Shown: positions 53,158 to 63,441, counted from the stretch's first letter. The stretch is DNA of 64,000 nt from Bacteroidota bacterium (GCA_023399595.1 JAEWOR010000033.1:135606-199605), one strand, 5' to 3'. Notes: a model not told the origin generated them from the sequence alone. Translations and numbers: made by a program.

Positions 53158-54320
53158 TATTCATACATTTCTGCCCAACGAACAGGCTTTATCCTATTTT
53201 CTTGATACAAACTTTCAGGCGTTTTAGTAGCCTCCAATTTTGGATATAAATTAACACCAATCAGTTTAATTTTACCTTCTTGAACCCACTTTTGCTCTTC
53301 AACGGCTTGATCATATATTTTTTTCTGAACAACACCTTGGTTCAAAAGAGCTGTATAACCTCCATTTTCTTCCATTTCTAAGAAAAGTTGCCATGCTTTC
53401 TCTGCGAATTGCTGCGTGATATCTTCCACATAATAACTTCCATTGGTAGCATCATTAAACACATTAATAATACTTTCGTACGCCAAAACGATCTGTTGTT
53501 TAAAAGAAATTTCTTCAGAAAGTGAAGTTGCATTTTCCAATTTAAAATTGTTGGTAAATACCGCATCTGCACCACCAATCATTGCTGAAGCCAATTCTAA
53601 AGTAGAACGTATTAAATTATTTTCTTCGTCATTTTTGACTTTATTTCTAAGTGAAGTTTCCGCAAAAATATAAGGAATATCGTTAAGACCATATTCTTTT
53701 GTCAGTTGATTGAAAGTAATTTTCAACGCTCTTAATTTTGCTATTTCAAAGAAATAATTGCTTCCAATAGCTACTCGGAAAATTAATTTATTGAAAATAT
53801 CTTGACCGAAAACTTCTACTAATTCTTTAGTCTTAGCCAAAGCAATTCCCAATTGCTGATAAATAGCGGCTCCAGAATTTTGATGCAAAGAAACATCAAT
53901 ACAAATATTTCTACTGAAGTTTTTAGCTAATAATTCTTTGGCCAACTGTTCTTTAATTTCTCCTTTTTCTTCATCAAAAACATCTATTAAAGAAAAATAC
54001 TGATCTGAATCTTCGGGAGTAATATGTTCTGCTAACTTTATATTATTAACAAAAACGGTTTTATCATTTAAATCTTCAACATTTTCATTGAGAAGAACAG
54101 CAAATACATTCTCATCCATTTCTTCATAATAAGGAGCAACAAGGTGTGTGCTTTCCTCTATTTTAGGAAGATTTTGTAAAGGCTTCGCTACCTTGTCGTA
54201 ATAAGGTTTTACCACTACTCCTTCAATATTTTCTTTTTGCAAAACAGCATAAATATCATCGGTTTTCAGTTGTTTTTGCACTAAGCTTTCCCAATCTTGA
54301 AGATTTGTTTTCTGAAACAT
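53157..54320 (-). CDS. mutA: Methylmalonyl-CoA mutase small subunit (beta, non-catalytic)
   Basis: 387 residues, TIM-barrel domain only; no C-terminal B12-binding DxHxxG motif is present, as expected for a small subunit, though shorter than the ~450 residues I expect in related species. Family pieces are GVVVKPYY near the start, DVSLHQNSGAAIYQQLGIALA, FRVAIGSNYFFEIAKLRALK and YYVEDITQQFAEKAW. It pairs with MutB for methylmalonyl-CoA/succinyl-CoA interconversion; mutB is not in the window. It is third in the operon udk-ftsB-mutA-methyltransferase. Confidence 0.87.
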   Translation of the reverse strand: MFQKTNLQDWESLVQKQLKTDDIYAVLQKENIEGVVVKPYYDKVAKPLQNLPKIEESTHLVAPYYEEMDENVFAVLLNENVEDLNDKTVFVNNIKLAEHITPEDSDQYFSLIDVFDEEKGEIKEQLAKELLAKNFSRNICIDVSLHQNSGAAIYQQLGIALAKTKELVEVFGQDIFNKLIFRVAIGSNYFFEIAKLRALKITFNQLTKEYGLNDIPYIFAETSLRNKVKNDEENNLIRSTLELASAMIGGADAVFTNNFKLENATSLSEEISFKQQIVLAYESIINVFNDATNGSYYVEDITQQFAEKAWQLFLEMEENGGYTALLNQGVVQKKIYDQAVEEQKWVQEGKIKLIGVNLYPKLEATKTPESLYQENRIKPVRWAEMYE

Positions 54321-54345
54321 ATTAATTTGGTTTTATGTTAAAAAT

Positions 54346-54699
54346 TTATTTGGCAACTTTTGTGGTATCTGCTACCAAAATAAAGATTTGTTCGTTAGGT
54401 TTTTTCATGAAATAATTTTCGCGGGCGTATTTTTCTTTTTCCGATTTATTATTCATGAGTTTTTTATAAAAATCGTCATTTTTCTTATACTCAGATTTAT
54501 AGTAATCTAATTGATCTTCGTATTTAGAAATCTCACCATTAAGCTCGTGGATTACTAAAAAAGAAGTTTTATCAAAAAAAATCATCCAAGCCAAAAACAA
54601 GAAAATAGTAATGAAATATTTATTCAAAAAATACTTTTGAATAAATTTCAAGGTTTCAGATTTTGGCTGAATGTCTTTTATAATATTTTTCTCTGCCAT
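54346..54699 (-). CDS. Septum formation initiator family protein (FtsB/DivIC-like)
   Basis: 117 residues. A short cytoplasmic N-terminus, one membrane helix (~30-47, FITIFLFLAWMIFF) and a periplasmic coiled coil (ELNGEISKYEDQLDYYKSEYKK) followed by KEKYARENYFMKKPNEQIF, the conserved FtsB/DivIC end motif. It stabilises the FtsL/FtsQ divisome complex. It is two bases behind udk and 25 bases before mutA, so it is in one operon. Confidence 0.87.
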   Translation of the reverse strand: MAEKNIIKDIQPKSETLKFIQKYFLNKYFITIFLFLAWMIFFDKTSFLVIHELNGEISKYEDQLDYYKSEYKKNDDFYKKLMNNKSEKEKYARENYFMKKPNEQIFILVADTTKVAK

Positions 54700-54701
54700 T
54701 T

Positions 54702-55316
54702 TTATGGTTTTCTTAAAGAGTTTTTAATAACGGTCGTTAAAAAATCTATGGCAACAGAATTTTGCTTCATATTGGGAATAATAAGGTCTGCTTCATTTTT
54801 AGAAGGTTCAATAAATTCCTGATGCATAGGTTTTAATGTCGTTTGATAGCGGTGAAGCACCTCATTTAAATCTCTTCCTCTTTCTTGAGTGTCTCTACGA
54901 ATTCTTCGTATCAATCTTTCATCAGAATCTGCATGAACAAAAACTTTCAAATCTAATTCTTTCAAAAGTTCTTTATTAGTAAGCACCAAAATACCTTCCA
55001 CCACCAAAACGCTTTTGGGTTCCACTAAAACGTGATCTCCTGTTCTGGAATGTGTAACAAAACTATAAACAGGTTGTTCTATAGTTTGGTTATTTTTTAA
55101 TGCTTTTACATGCTGAATCAATAATTCAAAATCGATAGACTTTGGATGATCGTAGTTTAAAGCTTCCCTTTCCGTAAGGGTAAGACCCTGATTGTCATGA
55201 TAATAATTATCTTGGGAAAGAATATTCATTCCACCAAGATCTAATTGTTGTATAATTTTATCTACTACTGTAGTTTTACCGGATCCTGTTCCTCCTGCAA
55301 TTCCTATAACAAGCAT
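54702..55316 (-). CDS. udk: Uridine kinase
   Basis: 204 residues, phosphorylates uridine and cytidine with ATP or GTP in pyrimidine salvage. Walker A GIAGGTGSGKTT at 5-16, ILSQDNYYHDNQGLT, FDHPKS-like NYDHPKSIDFELL, the VEGILVL strand, and RLIRRIRRDTQERGRD with the lid Args. It is the first gene of a four-gene operon, with a promoter at 55332-55365. Confidence 0.94.
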   Translation of the reverse strand: MLVIGIAGGTGSGKTTVVDKIIQQLDLGGMNILSQDNYYHDNQGLTLTEREALNYDHPKSIDFELLIQHVKALKNNQTIEQPVYSFVTHSRTGDHVLVEPKSVLVVEGILVLTNKELLKELDLKVFVHADSDERLIRRIRRDTQERGRDLNEVLHRYQTTLKPMHQEFIEPSKNEADLIIPNMKQNSVAIDFLTTVIKNSLRKP

Positions 55317-55331
55317 TAATTTGATTTTTTA

Positions 55332-55365
55332 CAAAGATAATATATTAACGAAAAACTTTCCTCAA
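55332..55365 (-). promoter_or_regulatory. Promoter of the udk operon
   Basis: TTG (55363-55365), 23 bases, TATCTTTG (55332-55339) on the minus strand, 15 bases before the ATG. Confidence 0.55.
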
Positions 55366-55422
55366 TGAGTGAATAAACTTCATCACATTTAGAAAGTCTC
55401 AAAATTATTTTATATTTAAAAC

Positions 55423-56295
55423 TTAGTTTTTCTTTAAAGTTAAAACCAATTTTTTGTAGATAGTTACCAAACCTACCACTAATAAACCCACAGTAAGACC
55501 AATTCCAACTTCTTTTACTGTGGAAGGAATAGTTGGCAAAAAATGATGGAAAAAATCAATATTATGCACAAAGATACCTCCCGAAACTAAAATTAAGGCT
55601 AAAGTTCCCACAACTCCTAAAACTTTAATAATAACAGGTAAAGCTTTCACTAAAAGATGTCCTAGTTTTGAGAAAAAACCTTTATCGCTAGACTTATCAA
55701 TTAATTTAAAACCTGCATCGTCCATTCTTACAATTAGTGCAACAATTCCGTAAACACCTATTGTTGCTATAAAAGACACAACACAAACTGTAAGAATTTG
55801 CGTAGTTAAACTCTCATTTAAAACCGTACTCAGAGCAATAATAACTATTTCCACAGATAAAATAAAATCGGTGGTTACAGCAGATTTTATTTTGGCTTTT
55901 TCATTAATCTTATTATCATCTTCTTGAATTTCATCAATTACTTCTTTACCTTTTTTAGAACGGTGAAAAAGAAATTCAACAATTTTTTCGGCTCCTTCAA
56001 ACGCCAAATAACAACCACCAAGAATGAGAACAATTTTGATGGCAATAGGAAAAAAAGTATTTAATAAAAGCGCTATAGGAACAATAATGGCTTTATTAAT
56101 AAGAGAACCTTTGGTAATAGCCCATAACACAGGAATTTCTCTCGAAGAAAGAAAGCCAGTTGCTTTTTCAGCATTTACGGCAAGATCATCCCCTAGAATA
56201 CCTGCTGTTTTTTGCGTTGCCACTTTACTTGCTACTGCAACATCATCCATTAATGCTGCAATATCATCTAAAATTGCAAAAAAACCTGAAGCCAT
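55423..56295 (-). CDS. DUF808 (YedI-like) membrane protein
   Basis: 290 residues from ATG 56295; the ORF extension upstream (38 residues) has no family support. The start MASGFFAILDDIAALMDDVA, KTAGILGDDLAVNAEKATGF and REIPVLWAITKGSLINKAII are diagnostic of DUF808. It has seven or more membrane helices and a charged cytoplasmic loop (FHRSKKGKEVIDEIQEDDNK). The function is unknown; relatives are inner-membrane proteins. Confidence 0.88.
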   Translation of the reverse strand: MASGFFAILDDIAALMDDVAVASKVATQKTAGILGDDLAVNAEKATGFLSSREIPVLWAITKGSLINKAIIVPIALLLNTFFPIAIKIVLILGGCYLAFEGAEKIVEFLFHRSKKGKEVIDEIQEDDNKINEKAKIKSAVTTDFILSVEIVIIALSTVLNESLTTQILTVCVVSFIATIGVYGIVALIVRMDDAGFKLIDKSSDKGFFSKLGHLLVKALPVIIKVLGVVGTLALILVSGGIFVHNIDFFHHFLPTIPSTVKEVGIGLTVGLLVVGLVTIYKKLVLTLKKN

Positions 56296-56513
56296 ATTTT
56301 TATTTATTTTTAGGATTACAAAATTATTAAAATGCTCTAAATAATTCGAGAATAAAATTAATTCAATCATTTTTTTTCTGTAACAACTTATTGAAAAAAA
56401 ATAAAACACAAACTAATTTATAATTTTTCATTTAATATAGAAAAAAATTAAATTTTTTCATCCTATTTTAAGTTAGAATATTTTTTTTTAGAATTATTAT
56501 CAAGTTTTATTCC

Positions 56514-56521
56514 TATTTTTG
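56514..56521 (+). promoter_or_regulatory. -7 element (TATTTTTG) of the large T9SS cargo gene
   Basis: Fits TAnnTTTG, 25 bases before the ATG at 56547. Confidence 0.45.
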
Positions 56522-56546
56522 AAAAAAATTCTAAACAATTAATAAT

Positions 56547-59500
56547 ATGAAAAGACATCTACTCTTTTTTTTCTTATTGATTCTCAGTGGTAATTTTTTA
56601 TTTGCCCAAAGAGATACAGAGCATTGGTTTGCTCCCTATTTTACACAAACAACAGGCTATAACCATAGGCTTTATTTATCTACTGATTCATTAACTCCTT
56701 TTGAGGTTAAAATTTACAATAATAATACACAGATTGGTGCAGTTACTATCAGTAAAGGAAACCCTCAAACATTTGCTGTAGCTACCGATATTATCACGAC
56801 AAACGCTACTGCAGATGCATTTGTGGTAAGTACCAAGGGATTGTATTTAAATGGTGAAAAACCTTTTTATGCCTCACTTAGAGCTTATCAAATATCTCAT
56901 GGTGAAATTGTTACCAGTAAAGGTAAAGCGGGTATTGGCAAGAAATTTTATGTAGCTGCTACTCCACAAGCAGTTAATACTTCAACTAACTTTACGGCTG
57001 GACTTTTAGCAACGGAGAACAATACAACAATTACCGTTTCTTGGGCAAATCCAGGACTTGTTTTTGTTAATGCAGGAACAACGGGAAACAGTATTACTAT
57101 TTATCTTAATAAAGGAGAATCCTTCCTTTTAAGTGGGCTAAGCTCAACTGTAAGTAACAGATCTGGTTTTATCGGTGCAAAAATAGAATCTGATAAAGCT
57201 ATTACTCTTACCAATGGAAATTCCAATGGAAATTTTGGAGCAGTTTCAAGTGGAGGTTCAGATCTTGTTTTAGACCAATCTGTTCCTGTTGAAAGATTAG
57301 GAAATACTTTTGGTATAGTAAAAACGTTATCAACAGACCCCACTAGAAACCCAGAAGGAGCAATTGTAATTGCTACCGAAAACAACACTGAAATATATGT
57401 TAATGGTTCTGCTACTCCACTAACAACCATAAATGAAGGTGAATGGTACTGGATTAAAGATACGAACTATGTTACCCAAGGTAATGATCATTCAAACATG
57501 TTTATCAGTACAACTAAAAATGTATATTTATATCAACTTATTGCTATTGGTGCAGATAATGCAACTAATGGTTATAACTATATACCACCATTAAACTGTT
57601 TTTTACCTAGAAAAATTGATGAAATTGGAAAAATATCAGAGATGCCTATAACTGGAACTTCCTCTGGAACTCCAACTTCTAGTTTTAAATTTAAATTAAA
57701 CATTCTTACAGAAGCAGGTGCTGCGGTAACTGTAAATGGGGTACCACCCACTGCTGCTCAAGGACCTTTCCCATTAGCTGGTAATGCACAATGGGTTACT
57801 TATGCAGTTCCAAATATTACTGGTAACATAACTGTAGTATCCGATAAAGCGGTTACAGCAGGGGTGAATGGAGGTTATTCCACTGCTGGATATGGAGGAT
57901 ACTTCGCTGGTTTCTCTTCTGTTCCTGCAATTTCAAAAAAACTTGGTGAATGTTTACCTGGTTTAATATTGGAGGTTGATGATCATTTCGAAACTTACCA
58001 ATGGTTCTTGAACGGAAATGCAATACCTGGTGCAACTGCAAATACATACACACCAACGCAAGTAGGTTTTTATACCGTAAAAGTAACAATGGGATCTTGT
58101 ATTCCTGTTACAACACCTCCTTTGAAGGTAGAAACATGTACAGTAGAAAATCCGCAAACAGTTACTATTTGTGGTTCTAAAACTTTCCCTTTACAATTTT
58201 CACAGTCTACACAAACTCCGCTTTTGAATACTGTAACTATCATAACCCCACCAGCTAATGGTACAGCAGTAATAGATCCAATAACCGGAGCAATTACTTA
58301 TACACCAACAGCAGGTTATGCAGGTCCAGATACATTAGTATACAAATTCTGTGGTAATAACGTAGATTTCCCTGATTGTGAACAAATGATTCTTACATTA
58401 AATGTAGTACCATTTATAATGGATGATGTCTTTTTATATGCATGTGAGTATGAAGGTAAAGCTGTTTTCAATTTAGATGATGCTGATGTTACCGATTTCC
58501 CCAATGTTGTAAAAACTTATTATACCACATTAGCAGACGCTCAAGCAGGTACAAACTCAATCCAAACTCCGAATGCATATCTTTCTCCTGAAACAGAAAT
58601 TTATGTAAAAGGTATAACACCTGAAGGTTGTATAGCAATATCTATCATTCGTCTTAAATTAAAAATTCAAGATATGAATCTTGTTGATGCGACTTTAAAG
58701 TCTTGCTTTATTGAAAGCAAACCTACAACAGCATTATTTAATTTAACAACTGCAGCGGTAGGAGGAGCTGGTGTATTGGTAAAACATTATTATCCTTCTT
58801 CATACGATGCATTCTATCAAACAAATGAAATCATGAACCCTGACACATATGTTGCTCCTAGTGGTGTAGTATATGTAAGAGTAACTAGTAATAATTTTGA
58901 GTGTTTTAATATTGCTAAAATAAATCTTGTAGTATTAGCACCGTCACCTTCAGCGTTATTAGTTGATAAAACAATATGTATTGAAGATACTACTACTCTA
59001 GATGCAGGAGCTGGATATAATGAATACCTATGGAGCACAGGTGAAACTACACAATCTATTACCAACGTAAGTGTTGGAAGCTATTGGGTATTATTAAAAT
59101 CAAGAGAAGGAGAATGTGTAACAAAACAAGAAGTAAAAGTTTATCCTTTTGAAAGTCCAGTTATTAGTGCAATAGAAATTGGTAATTCAAAAATAACGAT
59201 AACAGCAAACGGTGGAACCGCTCCTTATAAATATTCATTAGATAATATTACATGGCAAGATTCTAATGTATTTGAAAATGTAGCTCGTGGAGTTTATACT
59301 GTTTATGTAAAAGACTCAAACAATTGTAATCCTATTGATATAGAAGTTACAGTACCAAACATTACAAACGTTATTACTCCAAATGGGGATGGCTATAATG
59401 ATGCTATTGACTTCTCTGCATTGGCTAGCAAGAAAAATCTTGTTTTGAGTATTTATGACCGTTACGGAGTAAAAATTCATCAAGCTGACAAAACAAATAA

Positions 59501-59639
59501 CTACAAATGGAATGGTACAGTGGGAGGCGTTCGTTTAAGCACTGGGACTTATTGGTATAGCCTTTCATGGAATGAAAATAATAGTAGTTCAACACCTATT
59601 AAATTCTCAGGATGGATATTATTGAAAAATAAAGAATAG
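56547..59639 (+). CDS. Large T9SS type B (gliding-motility-type C-terminus) surface protein with IgGFc-binding-like domain
   Basis: 1030 residues. Signal peptide (LLFFFLLILSGNFLFAQ). Residues ~25-470 form an IgGFc-binding-like domain (DTEHWFAPYF, then repeats of VATDIITTNATADAF, LLATENNTTITVSW, DLVLDQSVPVERLGNTF, VATENNTEIYVNG). Then an Ig-like segment (YQWFLNGNAIPGATANTYTP), a cadherin-like repeat (PANGTAVIDPITGAITYTPT), more Ig-like modules and the type B sorting domain from NVITPNGDGYNDAIDF to WILLKNKE. It is predicted to be exported by T9SS and act in adhesion or the cell surface layer. Monocistronic. Confidence 0.88.
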   Translation: MKRHLLFFFLLILSGNFLFAQRDTEHWFAPYFTQTTGYNHRLYLSTDSLTPFEVKIYNNNTQIGAVTISKGNPQTFAVATDIITTNATADAFVVSTKGLYLNGEKPFYASLRAYQISHGEIVTSKGKAGIGKKFYVAATPQAVNTSTNFTAGLLATENNTTITVSWANPGLVFVNAGTTGNSITIYLNKGESFLLSGLSSTVSNRSGFIGAKIESDKAITLTNGNSNGNFGAVSSGGSDLVLDQSVPVERLGNTFGIVKTLSTDPTRNPEGAIVIATENNTEIYVNGSATPLTTINEGEWYWIKDTNYVTQGNDHSNMFISTTKNVYLYQLIAIGADNATNGYNYIPPLNCFLPRKIDEIGKISEMPITGTSSGTPTSSFKFKLNILTEAGAAVTVNGVPPTAAQGPFPLAGNAQWVTYAVPNITGNITVVSDKAVTAGVNGGYSTAGYGGYFAGFSSVPAISKKLGECLPGLILEVDDHFETYQWFLNGNAIPGATANTYTPTQVGFYTVKVTMGSCIPVTTPPLKVETCTVENPQTVTICGSKTFPLQFSQSTQTPLLNTVTIITPPANGTAVIDPITGAITYTPTAGYAGPDTLVYKFCGNNVDFPDCEQMILTLNVVPFIMDDVFLYACEYEGKAVFNLDDADVTDFPNVVKTYYTTLADAQAGTNSIQTPNAYLSPETEIYVKGITPEGCIAISIIRLKLKIQDMNLVDATLKSCFIESKPTTALFNLTTAAVGGAGVLVKHYYPSSYDAFYQTNEIMNPDTYVAPSGVVYVRVTSNNFECFNIAKINLVVLAPSPSALLVDKTICIEDTTTLDAGAGYNEYLWSTGETTQSITNVSVGSYWVLLKSREGECVTKQEVKVYPFESPVISAIEIGNSKITITANGGTAPYKYSLDNITWQDSNVFENVARGVYTVYVKDSNNCNPIDIEVTVPNITNVITPNGDGYNDAIDFSALASKKNLVLSIYDRYGVKIHQADKTNNYKWNGTVGGVRLSTGTYWYSLSWNENNSSSTPIKFSGWILLKNKE

Positions 59640-59661
59640 ATATCCTAAATCCAAAATAAAT

Positions 59662-59696
59662 AAAAAAAGTAGATTCATAATGAGTCTACTTTTTTT
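59662..59696 (+). terminator. Terminator of the T9SS type B cargo gene
   Basis: Stem AAAAGTAGATTCA / TGAGTCTACTTTT (one G-T pair), 3-base loop, T run; symmetrical enough to work both ways. Confidence 0.8.
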
Positions 59697-59890
59697 ATCC
59701 TTAAACCCAATTTTAAGCTTCCAAAGAAGGTCGAATTATTTTATCGAGTTTATATCAAAAATAGAAGATATTATACTTCTTTTATAAGCTCTTTTGAAAG
59801 TTTAACTTAATTATCAAAAATTTTTCTGTTAATATTTTCAAAGTGATTTAATCATTTTAGATTTTCAAACCCCAAATACAGAGTCTTTTT

Positions 59891-60560
59891 TTATCTATCG
59901 GCATCATTTGCAACAAAATCAATGACGTAATTACAAATATCTTTTTGCCACACTCTCACGGATTCATTCACTTAGAGTTGTATTATACTACACTCTTTTT
60001 CAGACATTTCAGTGGTAACTTCCGAATTATAATAATTCCCTTTCTTAACTAAATGGATATTCGAAGGATAAATTAATGCAACTTTTTTGCTTGATAAAAC
60101 CTATGATACACATACATTTGGCGCAAATCTTCAGGTGATGGATTGTAACTATTAGATTTTTCCATTTCGTATCTAAAACAAAAACTTGATGACTCTCTTT
60201 GCATTTCAGAATGATATCAAGACGCATTTTGGATGAGTAACCAGAATAAGGTTTCCAAAAGTTTTTGGTCGCTTGAGAAGTTACATTGTGTGATTTTAGC
60301 TTCCTTTTTAAAGTCACTAAAATAAATTATTCTCACAAATTATTCATATCAAACATTAAAGGCAACACATCGTTTCTTCCTTTAGAAAATCAGGATGGTA
60401 ATTAAGAAGCAATAATTTAGCTATTTCTAAAGCTGTTTAATAGTGGTGATTTTTTCGGTCAAATACAATTTTATCAAAAGCAGATTCATTTACTTTTATT
60501 TTCTTCAAATTCAGAAAAATATTGCAGATTGAAAAAAGCACTGTAAAAATTAAACTTCTG
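59891..60560 (-). pseudogene. mcrC (5-methylcytosine restriction subunit) relic
   Basis: Pieces of McrC lie in order on the minus strand in several frames: FDKIVFDRKNHHY then a stop, TALEIAKLLLLNYHPDFL, in a shifted frame GRNDVLPLMFDMNNL, then VTSQATKNFWKPYSGYSSKM and DIILKCKESHQVFVLDTKW (the PD-(D/E)xK-type core), PSPEDLRQMYVYHRFYQ, IYPSNIHLVKKGNYYN and a tail ending NDADR at 59891. At least four lesions (stops and frameshifts) interrupt it, and the N-terminal part is missing. McrC normally activates the McrB GTPase to cut modified DNA; no mcrB remains here. Confidence 0.85.
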
Positions 60561-60576
60561 GATTTTATGCAAACAA

Positions 60577-60708
60577 ATGGTCATTCTCCTAGAGTGCATG
60601 ATGCTAACGAAGGATTATATTAAGCTGATGGAGAAATTCAATCGTGAAGTTGGAATTAAAGCATTGAGAAACGCTCAAGCTAACTTCATCAACAATATAC
60701 AAAGCTGA
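60577..60708 (+). pseudogene. Unassigned C-terminal fragment, 43 codons
   Basis: Plus-strand frame from an internal ATG to TGA; its last 30 residues (KDYIKLMEKFNREVGIKALR, then NAQANFINNIQS) look like real protein. No family recognised, and upstream sequence belongs to the mcrC relic on the other strand, so it is a truncated gene end. Confidence 0.3.
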
Positions 60709-60735
60709 AATTTGTTATTTTATGACTACTGTCCA

Positions 60736-61022
60736 TTATACTCCACTAATGTCAGTTAGTTTTAAATTGTGATTTTCGTTGAAGATAATTTCACCTAAAT
60801 CTATGGAAACATCTGCACCCTCTACCTTGAACAATTGAAAAGAGAGTTCCGAACCGCTTTGACGAATATTGGAAGTCTCAACTTTGGGTTTTACTGATTC
60901 GTTATGAGCGAACCGAACAAAAATAGTCCAACAAACCACCACCAAAAAAATCCGGTTTGGGAAAATGCAAAAATTCCTAAAGCTAATAAACCAACATATT
61001 CAAGTTTTAGAACTATTTTCAT
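60736..61022 (-). pseudogene. Truncated DUF4260-like gene joined to another gene tail
   Basis: ATG 61022 starts a 43-codon frame (LKLEYVGLLALGIFAFSQ, then TGFFWWWFVGLFLFGSL) matching the first helices of DUF4260 membrane proteins, which then stops at 60891. In another frame downstream, ESVKPKVETSNIRQSGSEL and VSIDLGEIIFNENHNLKL run to a stop at 60736, resembling the soluble end of a different protein. A deletion fusing two unrelated genes is the simplest reading. Confidence 0.45.
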
Positions 61023-61142
61023 ATATGATAATTGACTGAAAACTAATTTTTGTTACAATTAAACTTTTATTCTCAAAAACTCAACGGAAGAATCTCAAAT
61101 TTCAAACCTCAGATTTCAACTCGCACTTTCCCATAAATTCCG

Positions 61143-61150
61143 TATCTTTG
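61143..61150 (+). promoter_or_regulatory. -7 element (TATCTTTG) of pnp
   Basis: Fits TAnnTTTG; gives a ~60-base leader before the pnp ATG. Confidence 0.5.
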
Positions 61151-61182
61151 CCCACGAAAATTTAAAGAGTTTAAATAATAAA

Positions 61183-61200
61183 ACACTCAATACGGAGTGT
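61183..61200 (+). other. Small hairpin in the pnp 5' leader
   Basis: ACACTC-AATACG-GAGTGT (6-bp stem, 6-base loop), 16 bases before the pnp ATG. It might shape translation or autoregulation, by analogy with the RNase III-processed leader of E. coli pnp, but it is short. Confidence 0.35.
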
Positions 61201-61216
61201 AAAACAAAATTAATTT

Positions 61217-63406
61217 ATGAGTGCACCACAAGCAATCACAGAGCTAATTACTCTTGCAGACGGAAGAGAAATTACGCTTGAAACAGGTAAATTGGCGAAA
61301 CAAGCCGACGGTTCTGTTGTCGTAAAACTAGGCGGAACAATGCTAATGGCAACGGTTGTAGCCAACAAAGAAGCTAACCCTGGCGTTGATTTCTTACCAT
61401 TAACAGTAGATTACAGAGAAAAATTCTATGCAGGAGGTAAAATTCCAGGAAACTTCTTCAGAAGAGAAGCGAGACCATCCGATCAAGAAATTTTGACGAT
61501 GCGTTTGGTAGATAGAGTTTTGAGACCTTTATTCCCTGAAGATTTCCACGCAGAAGTTCAGGTGATGATTTCCTTAATTTCTTACGACGGACAAACAATT
61601 CCTGACGATTTAGCAGGTTTAGCAGCTTCTGCAGCTATCGCAATCACCGATATCCCTTTCAATGGACCAATGTCTGAAGTGAGAGTGGTAAAATTAGACG
61701 GAAAACTTTCTATCAATCCTAAATATGAGCAATTGGCAGAAGCAGAATTGGATATTATGGTGGGAGCTACAAAATCTTCAATCGTAATGGTAGAAGGTGA
61801 AATGAAAGAAATTTCTGAACAAGAAATGTTAGAAGCTATTCAGTTTGCGCACAAAGAAATCATCAATCAAATTGAAGCTCAAGAAAGATTAGCTGCGAAA
61901 GTAGGCAAAGCTTTCCCCAAAAGAGAATATAACCACGAAACTCACGATGAAGAAATTCGTGAAAAAGTGTGGAAAGAAACTTACGATAAAGTTTATGAAG
62001 TAGCTAAAACGCCTTCTGCAAAAGAAGAAAGAGCGGAAAACTTCAAAGCTGTTCTTAATGATTTCTTAGCTCAATATACAGATGAAGAAGAATTAGAAAG
62101 AGTAACACCTTTCGTTAAAGTATATTACCACGATGTGGAAAAAGAAGCGATGCGTCAAATGATTTTGAACGAAAAAGTTCGTCTTGATGGTCGTGATCCA
62201 CAAACGATTCGTCCAATTTGGTCAGAAATCGATTATCTTCCAGGAGCTCACGGTTCTGCCATCTTTACAAGAGGAGAAACTCAGTCTTTGACTGCAGTAA
62301 CTTTAGGTTCTATTAAAGATGCTAACATGGTGGACAGCGTAATTACCAACCACGACGAAAAATTCTTCCTTCATTATAATTTCCCTCCATTCTCAACAGG
62401 TGAAGCTCGTCCGTTAAGAGGGACTTCAAGAAGAGAAGTTGGTCACGGAAACTTGGCTCAAAGAGCTTTAGCAAACATGATTCCTGAAGAAAATCCTTAC
62501 ACAATCCGTGTAGTTTCTGATATTTTAGAATCCAACGGTTCGTCTTCAATGGCAACCGTTTGTGCAGGAACATTGGCGTTGATGGATGCAGGGGTTCAAA
62601 TTAAAAAACCTGTTTCTGGTATCGCAATGGGATTGATTACTGATGAAAAATCAGGAAAATTCACGGTTCTTTCCGATATTTTAGGAGATGAAGATCACTT
62701 GGGTGATATGGACTTTAAAGTAACGGGAACTGCAGACGGAATTACAGCTTGTCAAATGGATATCAAAATCCAAGGTCTTTCTATGGATATTATGGAACAA
62801 GCCTTAATGCAAGCAAAAGACGGAAGATTACATATTTTAGGAAAAATTACTGAAACCATTGCTGAACCAAGAGAAGATGTGAAACCTCACGCACCGAAAA
62901 TGGTGATGATGGAAATTCCTAAAGATTTCATCGGCGCAGTAATCGGACCTGGTGGAAAAATCATTCAGCAAATGCAGAAAGATACAGATACTGTTATCGC
63001 TATTGAAGAAGTTGGTGAAATCGGACGTATCGAGATTTCCGGTGTTGACAGAGATAAAATCAATGCTGCGGTTGCGAAAATCAACGAAATTACCTTCGTA
63101 CCAGTTGTCGGTGAAGTTTACAAAGGAAAAGTTGTAAAAGTAATGGATTTTGGTGCTTTTGTAGCGATTGCTAAAGGTACTGAAGGTCTTCTTCACATTT
63201 CTGAAATCGAATGGAAGCGTCTGGACAAAGTTCCTTACGCTGAAGGTGATGAAGTTGAAGTGAAATTCATGGGTTACGATGATCGTAAGAAAATGAAACT
63301 TTCAAGAAAAGTTTTGTTGCCAAGACCACCAAGACCAGAGCAAAAGCCAAAAGCTGAAAACGCTGAAGCTCCAGTTCAAAACAATAATCAAGAGCCACAA
63401 GCTTAA
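61217..63406 (+). CDS. pnp: Polynucleotide phosphorylase (polyribonucleotide nucleotidyltransferase)
   Basis: 729 residues. Phosphorolytic 3'-5' exoribonuclease of mRNA decay, trimeric. Two RNase PH domains ([20 protein letters not shown] in the first; the catalytic second with [33 protein letters not shown] and [36 protein letters not shown]), an alpha-helical linker, a KH domain (~561-620; [19 protein letters not shown]) and an S1 domain (~632-700; [15 protein letters not shown]). The charged C-terminal tail follows. rpsO is not directly upstream. A terminator is at 63413-63441. Confidence 0.96.
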   Translation: MSAPQAITELITLADGREITLETGKLAKQADGSVVVKLGGTMLMATVVANKEANPGVDFLPLTVDYREKFYAGGKIPGNFFRREARPSDQEILTMRLVDRVLRPLFPEDFHAEVQVMISLISYDGQTIPDDLAGLAASAAIAITDIPFNGPMSEVRVVKLDGKLSINPKYEQLAEAELDIMVGATKSSIVMVEGEMKEISEQEMLEAIQFAHKEIINQIEAQERLAAKVGKAFPKREYNHETHDEEIREKVWKETYDKVYEVAKTPSAKEERAENFKAVLNDFLAQYTDEEELERVTPFVKVYYHDVEKEAMRQMILNEKVRLDGRDPQTIRPIWSEIDYLPGAHGSAIFTRGETQSLTAVTLGSIKDANMVDSVITNHDEKFFLHYNFPPFSTGEARPLRGTSRREVGHGNLAQRALANMIPEENPYTIRVVSDILESNGSSSMATVCAGTLALMDAGVQIKKPVSGIAMGLITDEKSGKFTVLSDILGDEDHLGDMDFKVTGTADGITACQMDIKIQGLSMDIMEQALMQAKDGRLHILGKITETIAEPREDVKPHAPKMVMMEIPKDFIGAVIGPGGKIIQQMQKDTDTVIAIEEVGEIGRIEISGVDRDKINAAVAKINEITFVPVVGEVYKGKVVKVMDFGAFVAIAKGTEGLLHISEIEWKRLDKVPYAEGDEVEVKFMGYDDRKKMKLSRKVLLPRPPRPEQKPKAENAEAPVQNNNQEPQA

Positions 63407-63412
63407 AAATAG

Positions 63413-63441
63413 AAAACCACCGCAAATTCGGTGGTTTTTTT
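63413..63441 (+). terminator. Terminator of pnp
   Basis: 10-bp stem AAAACCACCG / CGGTGGTTTT, 6-base loop, seven T. Confidence 0.88.
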
